From the NCBI GenBank assembly GCA_950295325.1, contig OX485807.1:13605001-13669000 (forward strand): a DNA stretch of 64,000 bases, in the 5' to 3' direction. The notes under the pieces were generated by a model. It was not told where the DNA came from. It saw only the letters and a program-made list of their open reading frames with translations, and ran no database searches. The position numbers were made by a program, and so were the translations under genes. Of this stretch, positions 1 through 12,074 are shown piece by piece (within the stretch, counting starts at the first letter, position 1; each line of letters opens with the position of its first letter). This stretch comes from Polytrichum commune. Its lineage: Eukaryota; Streptophyta; Polytrichopsida; Polytrichales; Polytrichaceae.

Positions 1-1249
1 GTGCCGAACCTGCTATTAAACTACGGTATACGACACCCTCAATATTACGACGACACTTTTTTCTTTTTCTTTTTTTTTGTGGGCAAGACCTGACTTTTTG
101 GGTCCCAAACGCCCTCTTTGATACGACCACGGACGGCGCTCAACAATGCGACGTTGAGGATCTCCGTTTTGTCACATCAAAGAGGTGGTTCATGAGAACA
201 TTCCCCTTTCATCTATGTTTATGTACGTTTGAAATATATGATCCATTTTCACTTGGGAACTACTTGGGATCTTCACGTGTCATCGGGAACTTCGTGAGAA
301 TTAGAGTCACTGGTCGAGAGTGGACATGGTCAGGGTTAGAGTGGCCTCTTGCGATTTCCGTATGTTGCTAAGCGTCGTGCATCGTCGTCGTCCAGTTTCT
401 TATTGGAGAACTCTTTATATTTTGGTGTTAATGAAATTGTTGGTTTTTGAAAGTTAGTAGGGAGTTTAGATAAGGTGACATTGGCTAGCTTGGGTAGGCA
501 ACACCAGAGATTTTTGGACTCCTATTTCAAGAGTTCTTGAGGATATTTGTATTTGTTTGGAGTTATGAGTTATTATTTCATACCATCGATACTGTTTGAA
601 CTCATTGTTTGTATATATATTTAAAGCTCATATTACTATGTTTTTGCATTCCCTCGATGATACGACAACTTTAAGCCATTTGTCATATTAATGAGAAGAC
701 GACACCTCGATAATACGACGTTTTGTGTGTTTCCCAAATGTGTCATACTAAAGAGGGAGAACAATAATGAAATTGAGGAAGTCGGAAGCGTGGGAAGACA
801 TTGAAGGGCCGGTCCACTTTGGGGTCCCAAGTCACTTGAGGTCAATTTGTGCAATCTCAGCCGTTGGAGGTTGGGAGTTACCACTTCACAAGGGTCCCGA
901 GTCCTTAGTCCCAAGTATGACATGGATGCTTACATGGCAACACTTTTTGGAGGTGAGGGTTGGGACTTGTGTTGAGAGTTGGGTTGAGCAAAATGTTAGA
1001 CCCAACTCTCAACACAAGTCTTGCGGATATCTTTCATAAAATAATCAAGATCCAACATTAATGATGATTAATCATATTTTAATGATTTCTTGAGGCTCAA
1101 AAGTTAGGACTTTGCCTCCACATTGGGACTTATTAGCATGAGTGGGGATGTGGGACTTAGTACCCCATGTGAACTAGCCCTCAATAGTATAGGATGACAT
1201 GGCATAGGACTCGTGTGTGTGTAGTAACAATCATGACACTATTGAGGTA

Positions 1250-1640
1250 TGTGGTTGTTATTTGGTTTGTTTTCCATGTTCTCCAAATTCTACCGATTAG
1301 ATTTACACAACAAATTATGTGAGTAGCAAATCTACGTTGAAGCATCAACAAAAATTGGATCTCCCTTGATTTAACCATGGCGATTGAAAGTGCACATTTG
1401 TTGACTCGTTAATTGAATACATTGGTCCTCCCAGTTGTGTTCATCATTGAGTGTAGAGTAGTTGATACTATTTGAAGACAAACTCTGATCTCTTTTAAAC
1501 ATGTGTCTTTATGGTGTTTGCTCTTTGATACGCACTGGACCACATATTAATCAAGTATAAGGATCCAATTAAGAAGAGGACCAAATAACACCCGCATACC
1601 TTGTGTGCAATTAGGTTGTCCCACACTAATGTACCAACGT
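1250..1640. repeat. Dispersed repeat (family R4), copy 1
   Basis: This stretch is similar over several hundred bases to 26090-26640; shared phrases include TTCCATGTTCTCCAA/TTTCATGTTCTCCAA and CATTGAGTGTAGAG/CTATTGAGTGTGGAG. Parts of the same family appear in the opposite orientation at about 8620-8770, 27830-27960 and 42530-42720 (shared AGGTGAGGATCAAAGAACA at 8646 and 42573). No coding capacity is visible. The class is unknown. Confidence 0.55.
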
Positions 1641-2520
1641 TTCACACTATTTTGAATATTTATTACCACATTAACAAAATACATGAATTGTACTTTTACA
1701 GTGGTTGCTACATGGATGAATAAACAATGTTATGAGTTTTTGTAATCTAGTTTCAACACAAGGTGTTTGGAATGGGTAAGAGGCAACCTATTAACCCCCT
1801 ATTAATTGCGTATAGCAGTGTAGTGAAGTCATACAAGGCCATAGTCATTTTCCTCATAATTCTTAGAGCTCATATACAGTGAGAGGTTCTCTTTCTTCTG
1901 GGATGACCATATAGTTCCAAAGCCCCCCCCCCCCAAATCATGTTGATTATTGGACTTAGAATAACTAACAAAATGTGAGCATTTCTACCCATCTCTTTTG
2001 TGCACATGTCTTTTTAGTGTATGTTCTTAGATCTTGTCCTAGCCACACGGTACTCAAACATAGGTGTCCAGTTAAGATAAGTAGCAACATTAGGTTTGCT
2101 TATTTTAACCTAAAACCAGCATTATGTACCCATGGGGCTGACACTCAGTGTGACTTAAAGAAACCACGTGTGGCAAGAGTATAATTATTTGGGGGGTATT
2201 ATCTTGCTCACAAGCAATTAAATGACCCATTCAATTAGGTAATTGTCTAATTGTGCATATTTTGTAGTACCTTTTAATTACTTTAGAAGGCCGAGGTTAG
2301 TCAAATTTCATGTACCATATGTTTATTATAAATCAATAGGTGGATGATCGGAAGATTACTATGCCTTGTGATTATCCTTCACACTTGGCCAATTCTAGTT
2401 GGTTGGTTGACCGAGGCCAAACTTTGGCTCATTTCAAAATCCATCTCAAAAGGCAAAGCCAATAAGTCATTGCAATGCAATTCAGCCTCAAAATTTCATC
2501 TACTATGGGTGGGACGGGGG

Positions 2521-2942
2521 AATTCACGGGGAGGTCACTTCATTGTCAAGTTGACACCACGTGCGGACAAAGTTTGCTACCCCTATATTACATGCCATAT
2601 ATAATTTTAAAATTTATGATATTTTTTCTACATATACATAACCATTGATAGTATCTTTTGTATATATTTTTTGAATTTTTTAGTCATCTTTATTTTTTTA
2701 ATAAATGTTTTAGTTCAATTCTGTGTCATTCTAGTTAGAAACGGTATATTTTATGAAAAAAACAAATCATCAAATTTAGTTACCACTTTTACCTATGTCA
2801 TAGGTACTATGTATATCTACTCATGAAAAAAATTTGATAAAATTTTGACTCATTTTGGTGGTGCAACTTACCAAAAGAAGATTTTTTTTGGTCGCACGTG
2901 GTGTTCAACTTGACAATGGAGTGATCTCCCCGTGGGGGAATT
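2521..2942. mobile_element. MITE with about 50-bp terminal inverted repeats
   Basis: The left end (about 2521-2573) and the reverse complement of the right end (about 2889-2942) match closely. Both contain ACGGGGAG followed by TCACT, ATTGTCAAGTTGA and CACCACGTGCG. The 422-bp interior is A+T-rich and non-coding. The right arm has a four-base C insertion relative to the left. No convincing target duplication is visible, so the superfamily is not assigned. Confidence 0.7.
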
Positions 2943-3250
2943 TATACACTACCCTTTTGCAAAATTTTAATATCATGGTATCTTAGAAATAATATAAACC
3001 TAATTTCATGGAATTCATAACACCGTACATTTATTTGAACTCAAAGTCATGTATTTTGTGGGGCCTATTTTGAAACCAACTTCAATTTTTTTGATACCAT
3101 CATGAAAAAAAGGCCCTAGCTTTGGCCACATGTAGTTTTTGATTTTTAAGGAGTGTCGGCCCTGTGTATGTACCATTGTCTTACATTTGATGGCCCCCAA
3201 TATATAATTGTGGTACATAGTTTTAATTTGAAGTGGTCTTTGACACACTT

Positions 3251-3730
3251 GGGACCACTTCACACACAAGACTGAGAGCCTGTGACCATTGGTGGAAAAG
3301 GCGGAGCTAGTCTTAGTTCGCTTCACACTACGCTTGAGGGACCAACGGAGTATGTGAATGCAAGATGGATGTAAAGTCTACATGGGTTCCTACATGGCAT
3401 TAAATTAATCATGTTTCATGGTCACTTGGACTGTTTTCAAAAACCACCTTTTGGAGGTAGGCCTAACACAAAACCGGGAGACCCTAGCACTCCGAACGCT
3501 CGGAACCGTTGATTTATTCTATTTTATCATTTGTGAAAACCCGCATGAATAGAAATTCATTGAAATAGCATTTGGTTGAGGGCCTGGTCACAAATGACTT
3601 CACACTATACTTGAGGCTCCGTGACCATACTACATGATTTTGGAGTTGTGTTGGGACGGCCTTTGGACACTTTCTTTTGGGCTCTCACAATTTCATGGTC
3701 ATGGCTCTTGGCTCGTGTGTGAAGTGGCCC
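3251..3730 (+). mobile_element. TNA-family MITE, type 1 (copy A)
   Basis: A 480-bp non-coding element bounded by GGGACCACTTCACACACAAG and its inverse ending GTGTGTGAAGTGGCCC. It is closely similar throughout to 8942-9435, 55836-56322 and (reversed) 56500-56999. The flanks are CTT on the left and TTA on the right, a decayed 3-bp target duplication. The short length, inverted ends and 3-bp target site resemble PIF/Harbinger (Tourist-like) non-autonomous elements; that assignment is inference. Confidence 0.8.
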
Positions 3731-3757
3731 TTATGTACTACATTGATGACCTCAATT

Positions 3758-3945
3758 AGTGTGTGCTATTATTTAGAGTTACGGAGTGTTATAACTATTT
3801 AATGAGAGTATAATATTCTACCAAGCAAAGTCATTTATGTTCTACAATGTCCAAACAACCTATTGAACTTTCGATAGTAAAATTTGAACTCCTGAGTAAG
3901 AGGTTATTGCACTGCGTAACTGGGATAATTAGTGTACTCCTAAAT
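3758..3945. repeat. Dispersed inverted-repeat element (family R1), copy 1
   Basis: It contains the family phrases AATTAGTGTG, GAGTTACGGAGTGTTATAAC and, near the right end, TTATTGCACTGCGTAACTG then AATTAGTGTA in inverted arrangement. Related copies lie at about 23990-24430, 47608-47858 and 52219-52627. Non-coding and MITE-like; superfamily unknown. Confidence 0.5.
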
Positions 3946-4454
3946 TATTGCAGTAACAATCCCACTCCATTGCCCAGGTCATATCATCCCACATGCACAA
4001 TTTGCATGAAAAGCCTTCAATTTTTATTTTTTACTTTTTATTTTATTAAAATCAACAGCACTATCATTGTGTGTTGTATACTTTAACACCCAAAGTGCTG
4101 AAAGGCAATTTCCACGTGGAATTTAGCACTGGTCGCAGCCAATGTGAATATGACACATGGCAAAAATAAAATTAGTTATTTGTGTCGAACCAGACAACAC
4201 CCTATGGTACAAGTTTGAGACATGGTCGTGGAAGTATATATTCTGTCTTTCATTTCGAACATCAAATGTATTGAAAATATGACAGGCCTTTGTTGTAAGA
4301 AACAACTAAATATTTAATTTGTTGTGTGACATTAGGATTAGTCCATCACGTTAACTAAAAGCGGTCTTGCGACTTGCTATGGTACGATACCAAGTGTCAT
4401 ATAACACCCTCTCTAGTTGCCACCCTATGATTCAAGCAAGATAAATTAAACATT

Positions 4455-4640
4455 GAGGCATCTATAACTGATAAAATAAGAGATTTTGCAACTGTTTGGG
4501 ATGAGTATTAGCAAGGAATTATTTTTCTTGTGAAGAGAAATATACTATAAGGAGAATACACTTTTTGAATTTTTTTTTCATGGATATGGAAATTACTACA
4601 AATTTTCGAAGCAGTAACATTTAGGGTAACACACAATCGA
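4455..4640. repeat. Dispersed repeat (family R5), copy 1
   Basis: About 185 bases collinear with 26910-27090. Shared phrases include TTGAGGCATCTATAAC, AATAAAATAAGAGA, GGAATTATTTTTCTTG and ATGGAAATTACTACAAATTTT. Non-coding, class unknown. Confidence 0.6.
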
Positions 4641-5289
4641 TCTATATGTCACCTCATAACCGCTCATCTAAATGTTAATACTTGGTTACGCCAGTTGTCA
4701 AAACTCTTATGAGAGTAATCAATCACAAGCCGCCGCCGCATAAACCTTACCTCCGTTGGCCTAGAGTATATAGATCTCATCCACGTTGACATTACATGAC
4801 CCTAGTGAGCGGTTAGTGGACCCAGTCAACTCATAACAATACTCAGCAACATGGGTTCTCAAAATATAACAGTCAGATGCTGGGAGTTCAGTTTGAATCA
4901 AAGTCTCCCTGCGCAACTTTTCAAACCCCCGACTGATATATTCTGAGAGCCCGTGAAACAAGAGCTGTTCGTTGAGGAATGTGTTGCTATGCTATGCTAT
5001 GCTATACTATGCCTCGACATTAGTGTAGATGAGAATGTGTTGCTTGGTCTTATTATGAACTGTGTTGGGCACGGCAAACAGTTTAAAACAGTTCAAAAAC
5101 TAAGCTTAAGCCTAGCCTTATGGAGCGAGTCGTCGATAAGATCGATTCAATTCACGAATGTAAACCTACCTGTGGGGTGTGCGGACATTCTGATCGATAT
5201 ATTAACTTAACATCAATATTTCCTTCCAGTGATGTTGGATTCAATTCACTCAACCTGTTATTTTTATTTCAACTATTAACTTGGCTCAA

Positions 5290-5545
5290 CTGAAAAATCT
5301 AGCTCAGACAATGAAACAGGAAGAGCCAACTGCTAGTTACAGATGAAGCGGTTGAGGTTGAGAAGTTCATAACCAATTGAAAGTTCAAGACTTCAGGAAA
5401 GTACCCATCGTTTTTAGAGGAATCTATGGAATATACCTCGAATCAATAAAGAAAACACTGAAAGATCACAACACGCAACCGGTTGGACTTGGGAACACTA
5501 GGACTTTGACTGATTATGCCTAAAAATGTCCCCATTCAAGACACC
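5290..5545. repeat. Dispersed 250-bp repeat (copy 1 of 2)
   Basis: This stretch matches 53290-53540 in the same orientation; shared phrases include GAATCTATGGAATATACCTC, GGAACACTAGGA/GGAAACACTAGGA and TGATTATGCC/AGATTATGCC. Each copy lies just beyond the 3' end of a minus-strand coding locus: the unresolved locus here, and OST48 for the other copy. It may be an ordinary dispersed repeat or a shared 3' flank from an old duplication. Confidence 0.6.
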
Positions 5546-5632
5546 GATTCAAGACACTATGATCTTTCATATATATATATATATATATAGGAGCAGCATT
5601 GACAGAAGAAATTAAGGGTAGGTTGATTGTGC

Positions 5633-8347
5633 CTACAATTTTGTTGTTGGAACCGGCGCTGGCTTGCGATCTCGGAATAGGTGCCCAATGAAGCCTCTCA
5701 AAAACTCGTCTGCTGTCATTCCATCCTGCGAAATTCCCAACTTGAACTTAGTATCTTGGCCATACAGAGTGTAGGCTTTAGAAGTGGCCCTTCGTGCGTT
5801 GTACCACGAGTGGGTGATATTTGGACATGACCTCAATGTAATTACGATATGAAGTCGAGTTAAATAATTGAAGTTTGAGGTACTTGGTTTGAGGTTGTTG
5901 GCAGTCCGGATGATGCTTAATTTGATGGATTTGGATGCGTAGCTAGCTAGTATCATCTGCTGATGTTGTAGAGTAAATAACGCCGCTTTTTCCACTGACT
6001 CGTTGCATCCTTTTTGCAACATCTCGCAGGTGCATTTCCGATTCCGTCAATATTATTATTAATCTTTGGTTTAGTGTTAAATAACCTCCATCAAGACGCG
6101 ATCGCCCATTTCCCAAATCTTCTGCTGAAGTATTCTGATTATTTGATCTTTTCTGAACAAGGATGTCATCTTGAAGGTCTATCTGCACTTTTGCCTCACT
6201 TACTTAGCTCCTTACCCTGAACCAAAACATTTTCTTAAAATGTTGGCCTTCTTGACATCGTCTGCAGCTCAACTTGCTGCCATTTATGACCTAGTAGAGT
6301 CGAATACATCTTTCTCAAGCATATGACAAAAAAATCATCGTTTCTTTAGCTCCATAGTCGAGGGAAATACAACCTCGGACATAGATCGAGGTTGTATTTC
6401 ATCGGAGGCATCAAGTTCCACTTTGTGAGAGCCCTTAATTTCAATGGTGCAAATGGGTGAGAATTAACACACTTGAATTCCATATGTACGAAAGAAATGT
6501 CCACTGTGTATCTACACTGTCGGACTCTTCTTGATTCCTTCAGCATCAGCCTTATGGGGATTCATCAAGAGGAAGTACTCTTGACTGCAGAATTCAGCAT
6601 TGAATAGGATGAAGTAAAATGCAAATTCTTGAAAGGTCTCCCGTTTCAGGGATCCTTGGCACTGGGTGGCAACTATCTGTAGCACCCACATGGGTCACTG
6701 TGTATAGAATTTGGTTTGGAGCTGCTCAACTATTTCTAAGAAGCATTTTTTTTTTCTGGGGAGCTGCTTTCGCATTAAATTTCTTTTTTTAGCAATACAA
6801 TTCTAAGAGATTTTATACATTTCCTTAGAAGTGAAATTTTAACACATAGGGAGGGGGGGGGGGGGGTTCTGGATTGTGACCATGTCCTACAATAATGGCG
6901 GCATTTGAAAATGCAAAACGTACTTCTAACTCGACACATATCTTGTCAACGAATTGCTCTCATTGCCCTCTTTCAAAGCATGTCTCTCCTCATTGCGAAA
7001 TTAGAACAAAGCATCGATCCACTAGAGAAGTATTAGAAGTAATCTAGAAGCAACTGTTCAAAAAGGGAGTCGAGTTGCCACCCGGGGGGATCCTTGGTGC
7101 AGATTTCCATAACAATTGAGATTTTTTTTTGACTGCCTGTCGGAATATCTTACAGGCAATTGAGCTTTATTTCTTGATTGGGACGCAATGTTGTCTGTAG
7201 CCTGTTTGTTGATCCAAATGTTTCCGGTTTAGCTCCATCAAGTTTATCTGTGAGACCTTTCGCTTCCTTTGTGTAATGTATACGCAAGTTCGCTAACTGC
7301 AGCTTCACATTCATCAGACAAGGGACTATCACTACAATCATTAAGTATCATATTTTTTGAAGTATCATATGCGTTTCTGAGGACTTTGGCATCGTGCATT
7401 CGTCATCGAAGTAATAAGCTGAAGAGTACACCAAATTATCCTGAGAGAAATATCTCCAAATCTACTACTGTTTACTTTGTGGCCAAAGTACTAAACGAGG
7501 CCCAACATTCTGTGGATCAGTACATATTAAGGAACTGTTTGCCAGGATTCGAGAGTTGTCGAAACTTTGGAGCATGTTTACTTTTGGTCCAAATATCTTT
7601 CTCGAACTCTATGGTTGGACATTGTCTTGGAACCTTGAATTCCTTCGATCGGCTTTGAGATGTGTGTCAGGCCGTCTTATCCAGGCTCAAACAGAACCTG
7701 AGGAATCTTATATGAATTTTAACGATCTAGACTCACGTCAAGTTTTAGGCTCATGTGGAGGTTTTGTCATGCTCGATGAATCTGTCATTTCGGATCAAGA
7801 GTTTGAAAACCGACATAAATTTCTACCCAAAAAGTAGAGGGACTACCCTTGGAACGAAGCTCTCCAGGGTTATTATTAGGCACATGTCAAGGCTAAAATT
7901 CTTTAACCTAGGCCCACTGTACTCCGTCTCGAATATGGAGGATTTGGAAAGTATGTGACCCTCCTTCGTATGCATTTCGAGCTGACAATACTGGTTTTTG
8001 AAAGAGAAGAAAACATCAATGTACGCCTGGTAAGCTCAATAAATGTAAGAAAATGTGTAATTTTATTAACCTGTTTCTCCAGCTCTCTTGCACGGTGTAG
8101 TGCAAATACACCATTTGCAGATACTGGGGGACCAGATTGTGCTTGTGCCTTGAACTTGGACTTGCTGTCTTAAATTTCGGATTTGCAACGCGGATTCATG
8201 TTTGAGTTTCTCATTCTGAAGTTTGAAGAGATGAAGAGACTTATTCCAATTCTTCCTCATGCTGAAAACTTTGGTGCTGGACCGTGATCAACTTCGATTT
8301 CAGCCGACGGACTTTCTCACTTTCTTCCATCCCTCGTTTTTTGATGC
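5633..8347 (-). pseudogene. Unidentified multi-exon coding locus, probably decayed
   Basis: I do not recognise this locus. Several stretches read as exons with plausible splice sites. A segment after the acceptor at 8347 (EESEKVRRLKSKL...) is followed by a charged coiled-coil-like stretch (LQNEKLKHESALQIRNL). Another ends at 8071 with ALHRARELEKQ then GT. An exon at 8026-7908 starts AYIDVFFSFKNQYCQLE. Exon 6182-6086 starts IDLQDDILVQKRS. A C-terminal exon at 5725-5633 reads DGMTADEFLRGFIGHLF through to TTKL and a TAG stop. Against an intact gene, the coiled-coil part needs a frame change near 8230 and another near 8140, and no continuous in-frame chain could be built. Candidate introns are about 50-150 bases, far shorter than in the neighbouring genes. 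It is either a pseudogene or a gene of small exons that I have joined wrongly. Confidence 0.4.
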
Positions 8348-8819
8348 CTGTAATAAATTATTGAAGGTCACGAGGAATGTTGGAACAGAATATAACGAGT
8401 ATCGAAAACCATTATCGCTGATATTTTCTCATTGCAGACTCCAACCGACCATGCTTTCAAACAACATTTTCCAGCTTCCTTGCAAGTGACCCTTTCCATT
8501 GTTGGAGCTCAAAAAAAGTGTAATACCAGCATGTCATAAATCAATAGACTAGTTGCGGCAAAATCTAGCTTGGAAGCCAAGGCATGCAAGCGTTTTTCGG
8601 TTACTTTTCTCAATCGGACACGTATCTTTGATTAGTGTGTGATTAGGTGAGGATCAAAGAACAAACACCATAAAGACACATGATGTGTAAAAAAGATTGG
8701 ATTACGCCTTCAAATTATTAACGACTCCACACTCGATAATGAACATAATAACCAGTTACTTTTGCATAGGTTATGATTTCTATACACTTGTTTATGGGAA
8801 GCTCTACACAAAAGAATTT

Positions 8820-8905
8820 GCAGCTGCCAGGAGTTGAACCCGGAACCTATTCATGGCCCCTAAGGGCATAAGTTAGCGCTTCAGCTGCGACACATATGAG
8901 TCTAC
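8820..8905 (-). mobile_element. tRNA-like fragment, possible SINE head
   Basis: On the minus strand the sequence contains GGTTCAACTCC, which fits the RNA polymerase III B box, preceded by GCAGCTGAAGCGCTAAC, a weak A box. It does not fold into an obvious complete tRNA. The best reading is the tRNA-derived head of a SINE or a decayed tRNA. No poly(A) tail or target duplication was identified. Confidence 0.4.
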
Positions 8906-8941
8906 AAATATACTTATAGAACTTCAACCCACATACAGTAA

Positions 8942-9435
8942 GGGCCACATCACACACGAGACTGAGAGACCGTGACCATTACACTTCAAGCACTCTCATT
9001 GGTGGAAATGGCGAAGCCGGTCCAGGTTCGCTTCACACTATGCTTGAGGGACCAACAGAGTATGTGAGTGCAAGATGGATGTGAAGTCTACATGGATTCC
9101 TACATGGCATCGAATAGATCATGTTTCATGGAATGTTTTCCAAAACCACCTCTTGGAGGTAGGCCTACCACGAAATCGTTGGGAGACCATGGCACTTCGA
9201 ACGCTCATAATCATTGATTTATTCTATTTTATCATGTGTGAGGACCCGCGTGAATAGAAATTCATTGAAATAGCATTTGGTTGAGTGCCCGGTCACGTAT
9301 GACTTCACACTACACTTGAGGGTCCATGGCCACAGTTGATGATTTTGGAGGTGTGTTGGGACGGCCTTTGGACACTTTCTTTTGGGCTCTCACAATATCA
9401 TGGTCACGGCTCTTGGCTCGTGTGTGAAGTGGCCC
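8942..9435 (+). mobile_element. TNA-family MITE, type 1 (copy B)
   Basis: A 494-bp copy of the element at 3251-3730, with terminal GGGCCACATCACACACGAG and inverted CTCGTGTGTGAAGTGGCCC. The flanking triplets are TAA (8939-8941) and TCA (9436-9438). It lies between the unresolved locus and LCB1 and is non-coding. Confidence 0.82.
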
Positions 9436-9439
9436 TCAG

Positions 9440-11030
9440 TCATGGCACGCAACTTTTCCTTAAATTCCATTTGCACTGACTGACCACCTTCTCAGTTCCT
9501 TAGTGTAAAATTTCTTTTGTGTTAGACTTCGTATTGATTCAAGACAAATATAGCATTCTTAATTAAGCATGTGTAAAGAAATTCATCAGACTTGCACTTC
9601 AGTAATAAGTAAACATTCAAGTCAGAGTCAGAATTTCAAAGAACGTCACAAATTATGTAGTCTCCATTGAATGTCTCTTATTCTTTGTGGTTAAAACAGA
9701 ATAAGAGACATGGTTAAACACCCCATGTTTGAGTGGTGTGTGGTTAGGAGTGGTTAGAGAGAGAGAGAGCCAGCCTTGATGGCGCATTCCAATGCACTTG
9801 GAACTTTCACATCAACCTTGATGTCAAGGACAATTTAGTCCACTATCACCAACATATTTTATAATTAGCCACTTGTATGTGGAAAGTTGAAGTCAACTCC
9901 ATTATGAAGGAAGGCAAAGAAAAATCTCTTCATTTCACCAAAATTTGAGAAGATCCACCGGTCGCAAAATTTAAGTTCTCAAGTTGGGGCTATTAAGCAA
10001 GGCTTGAATCATGATTTTTGCGGGCTTGGGGGTCTAGGTTGTGAGTGGTGGGGGGAGTGGTTGACGCGTTGTTTAGATGGTCTAGGATTCAACACCTTGA
10101 GAGACCTATTCAAAGCGGGAAGCATGACATGCTTGAATATGCTACTTTTCTTATCAAGTCAAGAGAGTTATTCATGAAGTAAAGAAGATGAAACCATAGA
10201 TTCAATCCCAAACCATGAGTTTATGAGATTTAACACAAAGCCACCCAAGTTTTCTTAATGCTCAAATTATCATCCACACAGAGTGGTGTGCGGCTATTAT
10301 TAACCAACTTTCTAGTTTGTACTACAAGGATGGGTGGGCCAAGCTAACCTTGTATAGGCTGATCCGGAATTTAGGACAGCAAATTCCATGCACATACCCT
10401 TTTTGGATCCTAAAATTCTCTTAGTTTGAGAGATGGGAAGAGGAGGTTCCAAAATTTGCACCCAACTTTCAAAATAGGCTCCGAAAAATGATGATCTAGT
10501 GAGCTCTTAATAGAAAGTTTTCTCAAAGAAGGATCAAACCCACAATTTTGTCCCTCTTTAAAGGACTCTACATAAAACTCTTATAGTGTACAAATTCAAA
10601 ATATTATGAAGGGCTACCTATGTCATATGTTAAAGCAAACTCTAAATGTGCAATCAAAGTTCAAACACTTGGAATTGTCAAAAAAAATCTTTGTCTATCA
10701 TTCCCATTTAAAAGGGTATTTTAAAGCTCATGGAATTACCTTACTTGCAGGCACTCACTTCCAGTTTTAAGGGTTCCCTTAAGCTTTACAGGCAAGCAAT
10801 GGTGTGGAGCCAAAAAAAAAGGTTTTGGATGCCCAAGTGTGATTCACCAGAAATCAGCATAAGTAAAATTAGTTTAACAAACTCAAAAGTAGGGTTTGAA
10901 TAGAAGTTGCAAGCCTAGAAGTGTAGTTTTTGAAATCTTTACATGAATCACAGAATTCAATTCACTGAATTAGTGTAACTGATTATCTCTGTATTCACAA
11001 GAATTCAAAACCAAAACAAACCTTGTGCCT
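9440..11030. other. Intergenic, nothing recognised
   Basis: No coding exon, RNA gene or repeat with clear boundaries was seen. There is a short GA run near 9760-9768 and A+T-rich sequence throughout. Confidence 0.5.
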
Positions 11031-11180
11031 CATAACATTACTCAACATTCAACCCTTGTTCTATGGGCCCTCAAAATAAAACAGTAGGATGTTTGAAAGG
11101 ATGCATAGGGAGACTCATTCAAACTGAGCTCCCAATATCCCACTGTTGTTTTCTGAGGACCCACATCGTTGAGTAATATT
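11031..11180. mobile_element. Short MITE (family R6), copy 1
   Basis: A 150-bp element starting CATAACATTACTCAACATT and ending GTTGAGTAATATT, its inverse. The interior is partly self-complementary (CCCAATATCCCACTGTT against AACAGTAGGATG). Related copies are at 26754-26911 and 30061-30306, with isolated ends near 31077-31091, 31197-31212 and 58458-58477. Confidence 0.6.
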
Positions 11181-11215
11181 AACCTCTCGAAATACTGAGA
11201 AGAAAAACAAATATA

Positions 11216-11780
11216 ACACACTAAAATTTGCCGTTGCATGTGAACTAGGTAATGGATGCGAGGAGCTGTGCCATGTGTTTTAATAAGTGCCCAACTTACC
11301 AAGTTCCAGAAGTGGCAAGTTGGGTATTGGGTGCCTACACAACCAAGGGCAAGGCAATACGTTTTGACTACCGGACACAATGGTCAAAGCATGACATGGT
11401 GAAGTGATAATGTGCCTTGTTTTATCGAATCAAGAATAAACACATCTACAATTTCTAAACAACCCTTGTGCTTTTCAAATACTAACAAAAAGAAAATAAT
11501 AATATGCTCAAACTTGCCACTCACATGAAGTTATGGATGCGAGGAGCCCTGCCACAAGCTGTAAAAGACCTCCAACCTACCCGAGCCACAGTAGTGGCAA
11601 GTGGGTATTGGGTGCCTACTACAATTGAGGGCAAGGCAATATTGTCCATGGGCAAGGTCATCAATTACACATGATACTTTGCCTCATTATATTCAATCAA
11701 CATATCCAATCAAGAATAGACACATCAGCAAAATCACTTAGCATGAACACTACAAGAGGCTCAGAGCTGAGCTGGCACAT
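11216..11780. repeat. Tandem duplication, unit about 285 bp
   Basis: Two adjacent units share TGGATGCGAGGAGC, AGTGGCAAGT..GGGTATTGGGTGCCTAC and GGGCAAGGCAAT, followed by CAAGAATA(A/G)ACACATC. Unit 1 is about 11216-11497 and unit 2 about 11500-11780. Divergence between the units shows it is not recent. Non-coding; it lies 3' of LCB1. Confidence 0.7.
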
Positions 11781-12074
11781 GAGTTTTTTCTATATAGGAA
11801 TTCAATTCCCTCATGATCATATCAATGAAAGTTCGAAACTGTCTCATCTAGACTTCCAAATGCAACGAAGCAACTTCAATTGGCTGCCTCCACAGGGAGC
11901 TCCAAACTAAAAGCTAACCAGGAATTCAATGTACAAAGGACCTAATAATTTAGCTGTGACCTCAGTGAGACCAAAATCAGCAAGAATAAGAAGCTAACTA
12001 CCACTACCAGAACCTTTTTTCAGCTAAAAATAAAAATAAAAATTTCTAGAGCTCGCCAGAAATTAATTACCTTC

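Larger units (their letters stand above)
1..5580. other. Intergenic, repeat-rich, no gene recognised
   Basis: No open frame in this block shows family motifs or a splice-consistent exon chain. It holds the short inverted-repeat elements and dispersed repeats listed separately, a C run near 1922-1934, a (GCTAT)n stretch near 4985-5010 and an (AT)n tract at about 5568-5589. The first 150 bases and 650-760 share short TACGAC-rich phrases with no clear structure. Confidence 0.6.

Noticed and set aside
6853..6866. Homopolymer G/C runs (also 27970-27982, 28195-28208, 25169-25178) as biological signals
   Set aside because: Only the run at 28195 is supported by a matching inverted arm; the others could be low-complexity sequence or length errors.
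7269..7837. Plus-strand open frames of 129 and 93 residues
   Set aside because: I considered a reverse-transcriptase fragment but found no catalytic YxDD motif or other family motif in either strand.
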